Source: Anaspis maculata (lineage: Eukaryota > Arthropoda > Insecta > Coleoptera > Scraptiidae). Taken from it: a DNA stretch of 64,000 nucleotides. A model generated the notes under the pieces. That model saw nothing but the letters and a program-made list of their open reading frames with translations, ran no database searches and was not told the DNA's origin. The first letter of the stretch is position 1; each line of letters starts with the position of its first letter. The DNA lies in contig OX421961.1 in NCBI GenBank assembly GCA_949128115.1, positions 125,367,050 through 125,431,049 on the forward strand, written 5' to 3'. The position numbers and the translations under genes were made by a program. Below, piece after piece: positions 1 to 11,147 of the stretch.

Positions 1-505
1 CTCATGCGTCGTTTGGACCCCTACTAAGACACCTTGTTTCTTCTTGTTCTCGGAGATCTAGTTAGCCCGATCGCTTCTAGTACTTATTATTAGGAGTCAA
101 ATTGATCTCCCTCATATCTTTGTATGTTTTTGGGAGCCCAATTGAGCTCTTTTAGCCCCTCGTATAATCATTTTTGTCATTTGAAGCTACAGTACTTGAC
201 GAGATGTATTTTGTTCTGATTATCATGTCTTTAGAAAACTTATTAAACCTACCGGGTGGTGGAAAAAAAACTGCACTGTTTTATTTTCCTTCTTAAATAT
301 TTGTTTCTGAACCGATTTTCTTAAACTTTATATAAGCAAATGGCCAAGGAAATACGCTATAAGACTAAATACGAGGATAGCCGAACTGTCAAAAATTAAA
401 TATGGAGGACGCAATTGGAAATAAGCATTTTCTGACCTCATTTTTTAATGGAAATTATTATATTGACAGATTTTATGACTGATATGTGATAAATGAGCCT
501 TCTTC
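1..505. other. Single-copy DNA, nothing recognised
   Basis: AT-rich sequence with no coherent reading frame, repeat match within the window or RNA gene that I can see. It ends where the first dispersed repeat copy begins. Confidence 0.5.
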
Positions 506-509
506 TTAC

Positions 510-1565
510 TTCATAGAGTGCTATGAGTCAAACCGGTTCATTTACTGCGGATATACAGTGGACGGAAAACAGGCCTTCTCGCAAATTTTTATCGGAAACC
601 TTGCTGCCGAACGGTTAATCCGATCGACTTGAACCTTGGTATACAGACAACATCTTGCTGTCAAATGAGCTGATTAGTTTTTGGCTGTCATTTGCCAAAC
701 GCAGTCACTATCAAAAAATGACAAAAGTTTCATCTCACAAAACTTGACTTGCAATATGTCATTCAGAAACCCTTAAAGAGCTGTATATATTCAGAACCGT
801 TGAAAGCATTTCTCCAACTATCATCACCTTGTCGATAATTAAAAATGTCAAAGCTCAAAACTTTGACATTTAATTATTCAAATTCTATTCGATGGATTGA
901 AACCAAACTCGCCAGAAACAGACACAGCAAGAGAATCAAATTAGGTCTGCAGTTGGAATTTTCCACCATTTTCCAGTCGGGCGTTACGAATTTTTAAATT
1001 TTCTACTGGACGTTATCACCCGAGAAGGCCGCAAACCCGGGTTTTGACCAGGACGACCCGCTTTTAGTGCAGGATTCAACTCAGATGCTTTTCCCTGCTC
1101 GGGAATTGACTTTTTCCGAAAAATTTTAATTGGTTTCAAAAGTAGATTGCATTGGGAGTCGTGTAGGCCCATTTTCAAGCGGAAGGCTCCACAAAATATT
1201 CAATTCAAGTGCAAACTTCCTGCAGGCCATAGTTGGAGAAAAGATTCAATTGATTTTTGGGAAGAAAATTTCTTGAATTTGATCAACTATTTTCGAATTT
1301 TCCACTCTGGAAAAACTGAAAATTTCCAGTTATTCATTTCTTGAACAGTTTGCATAATTTTTTTTAAGAGGTAACTGGACTAACTGGTTCTTGAACATTG
1401 TCTAACAATTTCTTTTCTCAAGTTTCCGACAGTTCCTTAGTTGAAAACACTAAGCTTGCTTATTGAGAGCAGACTCAAATGAAGCCTGACTCGACGATTA
1501 TTACCATGAGATGATTTTTGCAAAAAGCTTTTAGTTTCCTCCGGAAAATTCACATTTTCTTGAAA
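510..1565 (+). repeat. Dispersed repeat Rep-A, copy 1
   Basis: This block is recognisably the same sequence as stretches near 6.46-7.9, 21.7-25.7, 26.9-27.3 and 33.4-33.75 kb, and in reverse near 3.2-3.5 and 62.35-63.06 kb. Shared landmarks are a segment ending in TAATCCGATCGACTTGAA, a TTTTTGGCTGTCATTTG segment, a CAGTCGGGCGTTACGA segment, a CCCGAGAAGGCC segment and a TAGATTGCATTGGG segment. No copy keeps a long open frame and I do not recognise the family. Bases 510-600 are mirrored at 3,195-3,300 and bases 1,420-1,560 at 3,310-3,500, so the 0.5-3.5 kb region is itself loosely inverted around the fold-back at 2.2-3.2 kb. Confidence 0.75.
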
Positions 1566-2208
1566 AATTTCCGGATTTCTTGCAAATTTGTTTTAATTTT
1601 TTTCTCACCCTCCAACTTCCCACCCAAGGAGACGTCTTAAACAAAAATTCCCATGGATTCCTGGATACTAACGGAATGTACTACTACTTTGTGTCTGTGT
1701 AAAAATAATCCAACGGAAAACAAGATCTGATTCCAATTCTGTCCTCTATTTTGTGTTTTCACATTTATGACACTCAACATTTGCACTATACAGCCTGTTC
1801 CATCAGTTAGCTATAAATGTTTTATTCAACAGTGATATCACAAGTGCTTATATTTTCACGATAATTTTGGCCTAGCGATCGCGAGTGCGGGTTGTAGCGA
1901 TAAATGCCCGACTCCGCAGGAGGAGGGCCAGGAGTAGGGCATTTATCTAAGGACAACCAGCCCGAGGGAAACGCTTCTCCAAAATTATCGGGGAAAATCT
2001 CGAGCACGAGTGATGTTTTGATGATTATTGCAGAAAAGAAGTCCGAATTGACAGCTGTCAGATTTTGTTGTTTACATCAATTTCATTCCGTTGCCATTGA
2101 CAGTGGGATTTGGATAAGTGAATATTATCCTTGTAGGTCTAATAATCAAGGGCGTTGTGTGAAATAATCGATTACCTAAATCGGTCGATAAACAAAAATT
2201 TCACAGAC
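1566..2208. other. Intervening DNA, nothing recognised
   Basis: No repeat partner elsewhere in the window and no convincing coding frame. Short ORFs on both strands overlap each other and show no recognisable motif. Confidence 0.45.
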
Positions 2209-3191
2209 TATAATCAATTTCACGGCTATCTGCATTAGAGCAAACTATGGAAAAATTATTTTTTGTTGGTAGGAATGTGTAGGAATCCATAACCGTCGTC
2301 GTAGAAGGTTTGTGTAAATGTGGTATGTGAAAAGGTTAGGTCCTGTGGCATTTGTGGCAGATGTCACCCGTCGCGTGGTGTGATGCACGTCAAGTCAAAA
2401 TGTTTAGTTTATTTGGGGAAAACAGATAAACACGTGTTCCTCGGAGTGTCAATTAGCTGGACACCGTCTTCACGGGTTGGTGGCTCTTTACTTGTGCTTT
2501 GGTAGTGGCGGTCAGTGAGCCAGTGTGTTGAATGACGCCCACAGATGATGACGCCGAAGGAAGTCAGCGGTAGCACTAAAGGGAAGTAAGACTGATAGTA
2601 GGAAGTACTACGTGCTCTACAACACTAAAACAGCATACAAGCCAGAAGAAGATGAAGAAGGGAATACATACATGAAATGGTCAATAATTTCATGTTGAGA
2701 AGATCTTCCAACACAGAGTAAACTCACGCGTCGTGTCTCGACTGTCTTGTCTTGTACAGTGCAACTCCATAAATCAATGTCCATGGAAGCGAAGTTTCTC
2801 AACCTCACTGGGGCCACTGGACAGGCATTTTCATTAATTTTTTTTCCTTTAGTGCTGCCGCTGACTTCCTTTGGCGTCATTTTATACACTGGCTCACTGG
2901 CCGCCACTACCAGAGCACAAGCAAAGACCCACCAACCCGTGAAGACGGTGTCTAGCAAATTTACACTCCGAGGAACACGTGTTTATCTGTTTTCCCCAAT
3001 AAAACTAAACATTTTGACTTGATGTGCATCACACCGCGCGACGGGTGACATCTGCCACAATACCTAACCTTTTCACATACCACATTTACACAAACTATCT
3101 GCGACGACGGTTATGGATTCCTACTCATTCCTACCAACAAAAAATAATTTTTCCATAGCTTGTAATGCAGATAGCCGTGAAATTGATTATA
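2209..3191. repeat. Fold-back element, about 0.98 kb
   Basis: The left arm (about 2,209-2,590) and right arm (about 2,835-3,191) are reverse complements at high but imperfect identity. The outermost bases read TATAATCAATTTCACGGC on the left and its complement on the right. The arms carry matched landmarks such as the CACGTGTTCCTCGGAGTGT segment. The central 245 bp is unpaired, with no recognised protein. The short ORFs in the two arms mirror each other, so I treat them as non-coding. It is probably a non-autonomous DNA element or an inverted duplication; no target duplication was found. Confidence 0.8.
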
Positions 3192-3505
3192 CTAAAATAT
3201 TGTAAATTTTTCCCGATAAAAAATTGGCAAGACACCTGTTTTCCGTTCACTGTATCTCCGCGGTGGATGGACCGATTTGACTCATAGTATTCTGTGAACT
3301 GAGGAAGGTTTTCCAAAAAAAAATGTGAATTTTCCGGAGGAAACTCGAAGCTCTTTCCAAAATCATCTCATTGTAAAAATTGTCGAATCAAGCTTGATTT
3401 TGAGCTCCTCCATTTGAGTACGCTCTCAATAAGCACGTCTTGTATTTTCAACTGGGAAACTCTCGGAAAATTAGGATAAGAAATTGTTGAACAATTCAAG
3501 TTACT
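3192..3505 (-). repeat. Dispersed repeat Rep-A, reversed fragment
   Basis: The reverse complement matches 510-600 and then 1,390-1,560 of Rep-A copy 1. The intervening roughly 0.8 kb is missing, so this is an internally deleted copy in opposite orientation, abutting the fold-back. Confidence 0.65.
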
Positions 3506-4895
3506 TACCTACTTACCATTGGTGTAAATCTGGTATACTTTTGTAGAAGTTTGTATGATAAATGGCACTCGGATAAGGACCCAAATTAGTAGTTATACCG
3601 AGCCAAGATCCAAGAAGGTGGCCATCGTAGGGTTCCAATCCAAGAGGTCATTGCACGCTTCGACAAAAACTGTATTTAAGCCCTCATTGCGATGCGTCCC
3701 GAAGCAGTGTCATTCATTATCTTGATGGGTACCTAAAAGCTTTGCGCCCATTCATACCGCACGTTCTCTGCGAAGACCTCCGCGATCATTTTTCCCCGCA
3801 GCTTTGTCTCTCAGAACCACCTTTTCACACGCAGATGGACAGCCACTTTTTCATCGCTTTTTGTCCGACCCCATCAAACAATCCCTGTATTCTCCGAATG
3901 GAAATTTCGAAATGCCGCGCGCAATCGAAAAGAAGACGAGGACGACGAAGAAACTGCTGCATTTATTCCTCAACAATAAGTATAAGACGCTTTTTGTGCC
4001 CGCCGTGTGAACTATTATGGACATTCATTTCAAAGTCCGCGAGTAGCTTCACATCAAACAATCAAAATGACCTATACACACACACACACACGGCGCACAC
4101 ACAAAACGAGAACACGTTTTAGACTTTTTCTGTCGCTAGCGCGAGCCAAAGCTCTCCGGCCTTATCTCATCATAAAAGTTATAAGAAGGACGTATGCGGT
4201 ATGTTATTAAAATATGATGATTTTTCAAAAGAGAGAAAAAAGAACCGTCGTGGTCTGCTTTTACGGCAGCTAAACGAGAGAGCTTGGAGTTGCGCCAGAG
4301 CGGAGCTCCTTTGCACAATCCCATACACGAAGAGACGGACGCCCCTGGCCACGGCTTTGAACACGTGACCGGCAGATATTCCGCGACACACGTCGTTCCC
4401 TGCTTTATTTGGACATGTCTCTGGGGCCGGTAATCAAACCCAACCGATAAGAAATCGCTGCAAGAACTCGATACGCGAAACCTGCAGCACGGCTACGACG
4501 GGCTACCGCGAGGGGAATCGTAATGGGGCCTTTGTGTGGCGACCTTTCAGCTTATATCCCGAGCTGAGCTGCTCCGATGCTGCTGCTGCTGCTTTACTAT
4601 AATACGCTTCGGCATTGAATGCCCCCGTGGAAAAGACGCCGTTTAATACGCGGGGCATTGTTTGCTTTCGGCCCGGTCTCTCTCTGCCTTCACGTTTTAA
4701 TTTAGCGTATTGTTCTGATTACCGGGCAAAAAACATGTCCGGCCGGCAGCGCGACTGGAGAAGAGGGTAAGGAACGGTTTTGCTTCTGGACGAGAACAAT
4801 CCCAGAGGCGGCTGCAGCTCGAAGGGTCCAGGAGGAGTTTTGGCCACCATGCCTTCAGCGAAAGCTCACTCAGCTGCGCATACTGCTCACCTTAA
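3506..4895. other. Single-copy GC-richer DNA with a CA microsatellite
   Basis: From about 3,740 the base composition is more GC- and CpG-rich than the flanks. A (CA)n tract lies at about 4,076-4,106 and a short GCT run near 4,577-4,592. Several overlapping ORFs of 60-126 codons occur, but none shows a domain, codon bias or splice context I can defend. The stretch may be intronic or regulatory DNA of a host locus. Confidence 0.4.
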
Positions 4896-5962
4896 GGACG
4901 GATTTTATTTGGTAAAATAAGCGCCGCGGAATCAATCCCTGTGGGTTTATTCCTTGCCAGAATCTCATCATTTAGGTCTCTTCCGAAGGCTACAAGAATG
5001 TACTTTGGTTTGAGCCCATTGGCATTTTCAAAATCCAAAAATCAAAAAAATTATTTTTCGATTTTGGAAATGCCACTGGGACGACTGGGCTCAAACTAGA
5101 GCTGGGCCGATACCAGGATTTCAGATACCGATACCGATACTCAGATACTGACTTTTCCGATACCGATACTCAGATACATGTATCTGAAATCTAATTTAAA
5201 GTCGTAAAACCTCGAGTTTCTTTTTAATTAGCTGCATCAAGTAAGAATTACTTAGTTTTGAGTATATCTTTCAGTTTTTTATAAAGAAGGTTCATTCAAA
5301 ATTATTATTCTCAACATTTTCAATTCAAATTCGAACAATAATCAAATTTTAAAAAAAAACAATAAAAAATCCTAATCATTTTCTTTTTTTTTTTAAAGTA
5401 TATGCTGTTGCACATGCTTTGCAGTCAGACTTGTCCTTTTGATAGTTACGATGCCCCCAGTTTCAGAGTCAACTGACTCCGAAAACACAGAGCCTGCTGG
5501 AATAGCAAGGTAGTATGCAGCCAGTTTTTTCAGATGGGGAAATGTTGTTTCCTTCTTCCACTAATCCACTGGATCTGAATGCAGATTTTGGACACCTTTA
5601 AACTATTAAACGCAAGCACCAGCTGATGATGAAAATCAGTTTGGGTTAGACAAACGAGTTCTGGGAATCCCTGAGTGCAAAATAAAGTCCTATATGGAGC
5701 CGGAGGCTGCGCGCGAGCGCCGCGTAATTTTCAGATACTTTTCAGATACAAGTATCTGAATCTTCTTGGTATCGGCATGTATCTGAAAATAGGGAGTATC
5801 GGCCGATACCAGATACTGAGTATCGGTATCGGCCCAGCTCTAGCTCAAACCGAAGTACATCCTTGTTGCTTTCGAAAGAGACCTAAATGGTGAGATTTTG
5901 TCAAGAAATAAACCCACAGGGATTGATTCTGCAACGCTTATTTCACCAATATAATTCCGTTT
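4896..5962. repeat. Older fold-back interrupted by a hAT MITE
   Basis: Left-arm sequence at about 4,896-5,020 (GGAATCAATCCCTGTGGGTT segment) is the reverse complement of right-arm sequence at about 5,850-5,962. Removing 5,097-5,842 plus one 8 bp duplicate joins the two halves into a hairpin of roughly 0.3 kb. The interruption shows this fold-back is older than the hAT-type element inside it. Confidence 0.75.
5089..5850. mobile_element. hAT-type MITE with 8 bp target site duplication
   Basis: The element runs 5,097-5,842 (746 bp). It starts TAGAGCTGGGCCGATACC and ends with the complement; the next dozens of bases at each end are built from repeated GATACC/GATACT hexamers. GCTCAAAC flanks it directly at 5,089-5,096 and 5,843-5,850. 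An 8 bp duplication with TAG-starting inverted ends is the established signature of the hAT superfamily. The interior is AT-rich and has no transposase, so it is non-autonomous. The terminal hexamer repeats are plausibly transposase-binding sites (inference). Confidence 0.9.
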
Positions 5963-6455
5963 CTAAAACCCTCAACGTATCCGGAAAAACTTCTTTCCCC
6001 CTACGAAGAAAAACGTCCCGGAATTAAGATCTGCAAAGATCGAGTGTTGAATGGGCGGTCAAGTGACGAACCTTCACAACTGATATTGAAAGGCACGAGT
6101 AAAGACGAAGACAAGGGAGCTCAGTAGGATTTCAAAGGATACAAGAAGCAGGCCTACTTGGGCTTCTATAACAACAACAAAAAAACTGTTGTGGGCGACA
6201 CAAAACTTTCCCGACTAGTACCCAGGAACCTATGGAAATTGGACACTATCTGGTTTGGGCGAATTTTGGGCCCGGCGCAATAGGTTTTTCTCAAATTGTG
6301 GTCGCATAGCTGCTGTATTCAATTATATCGAATCGAAATGTTCCTAAGGTAGTGATTCTGAACATTTATGCATGATTTTTTACTCCCCGGTTGTTTTCGA
6401 AGTGATTAATTTCAAGAAGAGAAAAATCTCATAACTGGGACTAGACTCACATCAG
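5963..6455. other. Intervening DNA with a Rep-B fragment
   Basis: Mostly unrecognised. At about 6,171-6,240 a segment containing GACACAAAACTTTCCCG matches 61,044-61,110 and, in reverse, 28,440-28,500 and 27,240-27,300. These four are called Rep-B here. Confidence 0.5.
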
Positions 6456-7375
6456 GTAGGTAGTAGGTAGGTTTTGAAATGTCGACAACTTTTTCATTTT
6501 TCAAAATATTTGAATAATTATTTTTTAATATTGAAGGAGAAACATGGAAAATTTGTTACGAAACGTGTGGAAAATCATATTCATCAAATGTTGCCCGCAT
6601 GCCTCTACACAAAAACGCCTTTTTCCTGGTCGTTAATACTCGAGACGGCCGCTCACCCTGCCTTTGACTAGGAATACCTGCGTTTGGTGCAGAGCTCTAC
6701 TCAGATGCTCTTTTCTGCTCGTACATCGCTTTTCTCCGGAAAATTCCAACTGATATTAGAAGTAGATTGCATTAGGCGTCGTGCAAGCCTATTTTCAAAC
6801 TCTACACGGTTTCGATTTTCCTACAGTGATTTGTTCAAAATAAAACTTGCACATTTCGTGAATTAGAAAAAATGCAGTGCGAATTTCGACCTGCGGTGAG
6901 CCACATAAAATATTTACTTTAGGTGCAGACTTGCTGCAAGTTATAGTTGAGGAAAAGATTGAATTAAGTTTTGAGGGGAAATTTTTGAAATCGGACTAAC
7001 GGGTTTCGAGTTTTCCTCACTGGAATAACTGAAAATTTCCAACTTTTTGACCCGTAATCAGATTTCCACCAATTGTTTTTTAAACAAGACGTTACTGGTC
7101 CTTGAACTTTTCCCGACAGTTTCGTCAAAATTCTTTCAATTTTCCGAAGGTTTTCTTTCCACTAGGATATGAAAACTGGCCTGGCTTATCGGAACCGGAC
7201 TCAAATGATGAACTTGAATGAGGCTTCAACTACTAACAATTTTCACAATGATATTACTTGGAAAAAGCTTCGTGGTTTACAGAAAAATTGTCCTGTTTTT
7301 GCTTCTAATTTCAATGTTCGATCACAGCTTGCCTATCTTCATATTACTTGGTCCTTCAGAATTGTAACTGTGGGA
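6456..7375 (+). repeat. Rep-A, copy 2
   Basis: Matches copy 1 through the CCCGAGAAGGCC-type, TAGATTGCATTGGG-type and later segments. It begins with GTAGGTAGTAGGTAGG. A very similar block restarts about 1,003 bp downstream, so copies 2 and 3 look like a tandem duplication. Short ORFs at 6,684-6,866 and 7,687-7,869 encode related 60-residue peptides only because the repeats are related; neither has a recognisable domain. Confidence 0.75.
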
Positions 7376-7530
7376 TTTTCAGATAGCGAAGTAGGTAGGT
7401 ATTGAGATGTAAATAACTTTTGAATTTTCCAATATATTCTAATAATTCTATTTTCAGATAGCGGAGTAGGTAGGTATTGAGATGTAGATAACTTTTGAAT
7501 TTTTCAATATATTTTAATAATTCTATTTTA
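7376..7530 (+). repeat. Tandem duplication of 75 bp, two units
   Basis: The unit beginning TTTTCAGATAGCG and containing GTAGGTAGGTATTGAGATGT occurs at 7,376 and again at 7,451 with few differences. It sits at the junction of the two Rep-A copies. Confidence 0.85.
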
Positions 7531-7915
7531 ATCTTGAAGAAGAAACAAAGGAAATTCGTTACGTTACGTGTGGAAGATCATATCCACAAAACGCTGTCCG
7601 CATGCCTCTACACAAAAACGTGTTTTTCCTGGCCGTTACTACCCGAGACGGCCGCTCACCCTGGCTTTGACTAGGAATACCCGCGTTTGGTGCAAGACTC
7701 TACTCAATTTGTTTTTTCCTGCTTTTACATCAATTTTTTCGAAAAAAACCAACTGATATCGAAAGTATATTGCATTGGGCGTCGTGTAGGCCTATTTTTA
7801 AACTCGACACGGTCTCAGTTTTCCAACGGTGATTCTTTCAAAATGAAACTTGCACATTTCGTGAATTAGAAAAAATGCAGTGCGAATTTCGACCTGCGGT
7901 AAGCCACACGGAATA
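7531..7915 (+). repeat. Rep-A, copy 3 (partial)
   Basis: Parallel to 6,530-6,905, including the GTGTGGAAGATCATAT segment, the CGAGACGGCCGCTCACCCTG segment and the terminal AATGCAGTGCGAATTTCGAC segment. It stops near 7,915, where similarity to copy 2 is lost. Confidence 0.75.
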
Positions 7916-10900
7916 AAACCATAGACCATAGACCAATTCTTTGAATTCTTCTGATCATGCTTGAGATTGGAGCCAGCTGAGCAGATGGTGCATACAGGGT
8001 GAAAAATAAAGTTGAAAAATTGACTCCTTATAATTGAAAAACCAAAAATGATGGAAATAAGAGAATTACCATGGACATTTGTTATTTCCTGTTGTTAAAG
8101 GTGCGATGAACAGTTTCCAGACATCTCGAACCGTTCGGAAGAAATCTTGAAATACGTTAGGTATATTACTCAGAAAAATGACTTCTGGCACTAATAAACC
8201 AGTCAATCTTCAAGATAATTGAGGGAGAACTTGGTATTCCTACAAGGAGTAATGCTAGAAATGGATGGCGATCTAAAGTCAAACTCCTGGTCAAACTCTA
8301 CGCCTACTATTTTCAATAAGAATACAAGAGTTGAGAGTTAACTTCTTTTATACCTTCACCTACACCATTATTCCTATATTGGATATTTCAAAATCAAAAT
8401 ATGATCAGCGGTAATTTGTTATTTGTAAAATAGATAACAATAATAATTATCACATTTTGGAGGAGACACTCTACATCAGCAATCTTAAGTTGATTATAGC
8501 TTTGTCTGTTTATTTGATCCTGGACATGCAGCCTAAATTTTCAAGTTCTTTTGGTATAAGCAGAAGTATGCGAGCTAAGTTTGGTTCTATACTTATACTA
8601 AACAAGAAGTGAGGAACGTTCATAGAGCTGTCGCTGGAAGTTACTCTAAACAAAAACTGTTAATGATAAACATCCCGCGCGCCGGGTTCAAAGCCTCTCT
8701 TCCACGGCTCTTATCAATGGGACCACGCCTAGCGCGCTCTTCACCTCAAACAAACAATACCTCTCCCGACCAATTTGCATAAGAATCTCGCGTTCGAAAT
8801 CTCAAGAATTCGATCCTTGCAGATTCAGCAGCATCAGCGGCGGCAGCGCTCCCTCTCCTGACCCAAAGTAATCAAATAACATGTCATCTTGCATAAATTC
8901 CGAACTGCGGGCCCTCCGCACCGAGCCCGTCATCTTCAATCACTTTGATGTAACAAGTTTAATATTCACCAGCAGTCATAATAATATAATTGATTGAGTG
9001 TACCCAACTCCCGCGCAATGCGGGCTGTGGCCGGGCTGCGAGCTTGCGGGGCCTCTTGCAGGACGTGCGAGAGAAAGGCATCCGAATGGCGTTTAAGGAT
9101 CGATTTGGCCCAATTTATGGCACGGCTCGAAAGAAACCGAAAACCATACAAATAGGAAGAGGTTAATATTAATAAAGATGCAAGACGCGCAGGTGGGATC
9201 GGATCAATGTGGTGTGTTTTTCTTTACAACATATCTGGCTTCTTTCGTATTTTATTCGTTTGGTCTGTTTTGTTGTAAATAAGCCAGACGGTTTCATTCA
9301 TTTCAGATACACAAACATAAGGCCACAATAAACTGTTAGCCGCGGCCCACTGCTCAAACTAGTGTGCCCACATAAAGTTTGTATCGGTTCCCACTACTCT
9401 AATGTACCTCGTTACTCATACTCTTCCATATAAATCAAAAGTACCAAAGAGAATATACATACGATTTTAGTTTTTGCCAGGATAACCGCAGCGCTGCGTG
9501 GATGGAAGAGGAAAAGGTGTGTGTGATGGCATTTGTAGCAGTTGTTGAAAGTATAGCTTGCACGACTTTCCTAGAGCAGAGTATGGTGTCTGTACCTGTA
9601 ACAAACAAAATAATGTTTCAGTATAATTATGAATTAGGCACAATTAATTACATTTTCATTTTTACATGGCATTTCGGTATGCTTTTTGTGAATTCCCAGC
9701 TATTCCTATATGATGAATAATCAAAGGGAATGACCCGGAAAAAACAGAGCCAAACTGGCCCGTACGGGGGCAATGGAGTGCTCCCCGGGGGAACGTACGT
9801 TTCTCTCAGATAACCAGTAAAAGAGATGGCGATGTGGAAAAGTGCTTAAAAAGGGGACGATTTTGCGGCGGAATTGGCAAAGCGCCGGTATCAGTGTTGT
9901 TGAAAGGTTTACTAGTAGGCTTACTGAGCAAATCCTTTCCCAAATTTAATATGAACAAACGGGGTATTCTGCAGTTTCATTTGGTAATATTGTTAGAGCA
10001 TTTTCTTGTACAACGTAGGTACGAGGCGTTACTTCTTGCGAAGCTGGAAATGAAGAATCCAGCTTCCAGCAAGCAGATTTTTATTGAGTCAAGTCTGGTG
10101 TTTACAAACTTGGTAATTCACTTGTTTGTTTTGATTCGTGATTGGCAGGAATACGATAAAGTTTTAAGTTTAGGCACTCATTTTATTTGAGTATGAGAAA
10201 TACAGAGAGAGGCAAAATGACTCCTGTTTCAGTAGAGTTTCATACACAAAAATTTGCAGAAGTACGTGGCCAACCAGACTGCGCACTGGTTCCTAGGAGT
10301 AGAGTTGGAGCCTCGGGAATCATTTTTGGCGAATCCAATAACATGAAGCACCCTGTAGATTTGTTTTGTACCACTACTCCTATACGTGCTGCCAGCTGCC
10401 GGCCGAACAAATTGAACGTATTCTTTGTACGTGTCGATTCAACTCTACAAGTGCATCTGGCATTTACAATACAGTGTATAGAAAAACGAAAAGAGCCAGA
10501 GCTGCACTACGAAAGCTTCGGAAAATGCATCGTGTCTCTCACTTTCCTGGCGTTGCTGGCCTTATTTCTGATCCCATGCGCTTCCGAAATCTAGCTCATT
10601 TTGTTAATAACCGAGGACCGTCTTTCTGTCTCGCCAGGTAGGAAAAATATAGATACGATGGCCCCTTTGTTTCACGACCAAGCGTGTAAGCTTACGATTT
10701 TGTATTTCGTAATGACTAAATAGTTAACGCGACAGACAGAGAGGAAGGTGAGGGACTCAGAAAAAAAATAGCGTGCACACAATGAGCTTCATGCGAGATA
10801 GGTACAGAATTGGCATGTAAGCAAAACAACTTCGATTCAAGTCTAATAGCGGCTTCACAGAACTTCGATTGTCGCCGGCGACAGTGTCGCTGACCAATAG

Positions 10901-11147
10901 GATTCGACCTGCCTGTACTCCCCTACCTCTCTCCATCGGATTCCCGCGACACGAGTTGCTGTCGTCGTGTCGTTCAAATTATTCAACTAACAAACGACAA
11001 ACGAAGTTCTGTAAAGCCGCCATAATTGAGTTGAAGAATTGGGCATGCATACCATACAATGTTTTTGGCTTTTCGAATTTCGTACTCTGATAAATCGCTT
11101 TCGGCAAACGTTTTTGGGCGCTTAAAAGTATGATAACGCAGTATGTC
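7916..11147. other. Single-copy DNA, no supported gene
   Basis: An AT-rich part (7.9-8.64 kb) has one TACAGGGTG motif near 7,995 but no visible partner. From 8,640 to 9,180 the sequence is GC-richer with GCAGCATCAGCGGCGGCAGC-like composition. At 9,834-10,190 there is a 118-codon frame, followed by a 135-codon frame at 10,187-10,594 that opens only with TTG. Neither has a recognisable domain, splice sites or homology within the window, so I do not call them genes. 10,650-11,147 is unremarkable unique DNA leading into the satellite. Confidence 0.4.

Noticed and set aside
2617..3022. Opposed ORFs of 113 and 91 codons
   Set aside because: They lie in the loop and right arm of an inverted repeat and shadow each other.
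9834..10594. Two adjacent ORFs of 118 and 135 codons overlapping by four bases like an operon
   Set aside because: The second opens only with TTG, no domain is recognisable, and a bacterial-type overlap has no meaning in this context.
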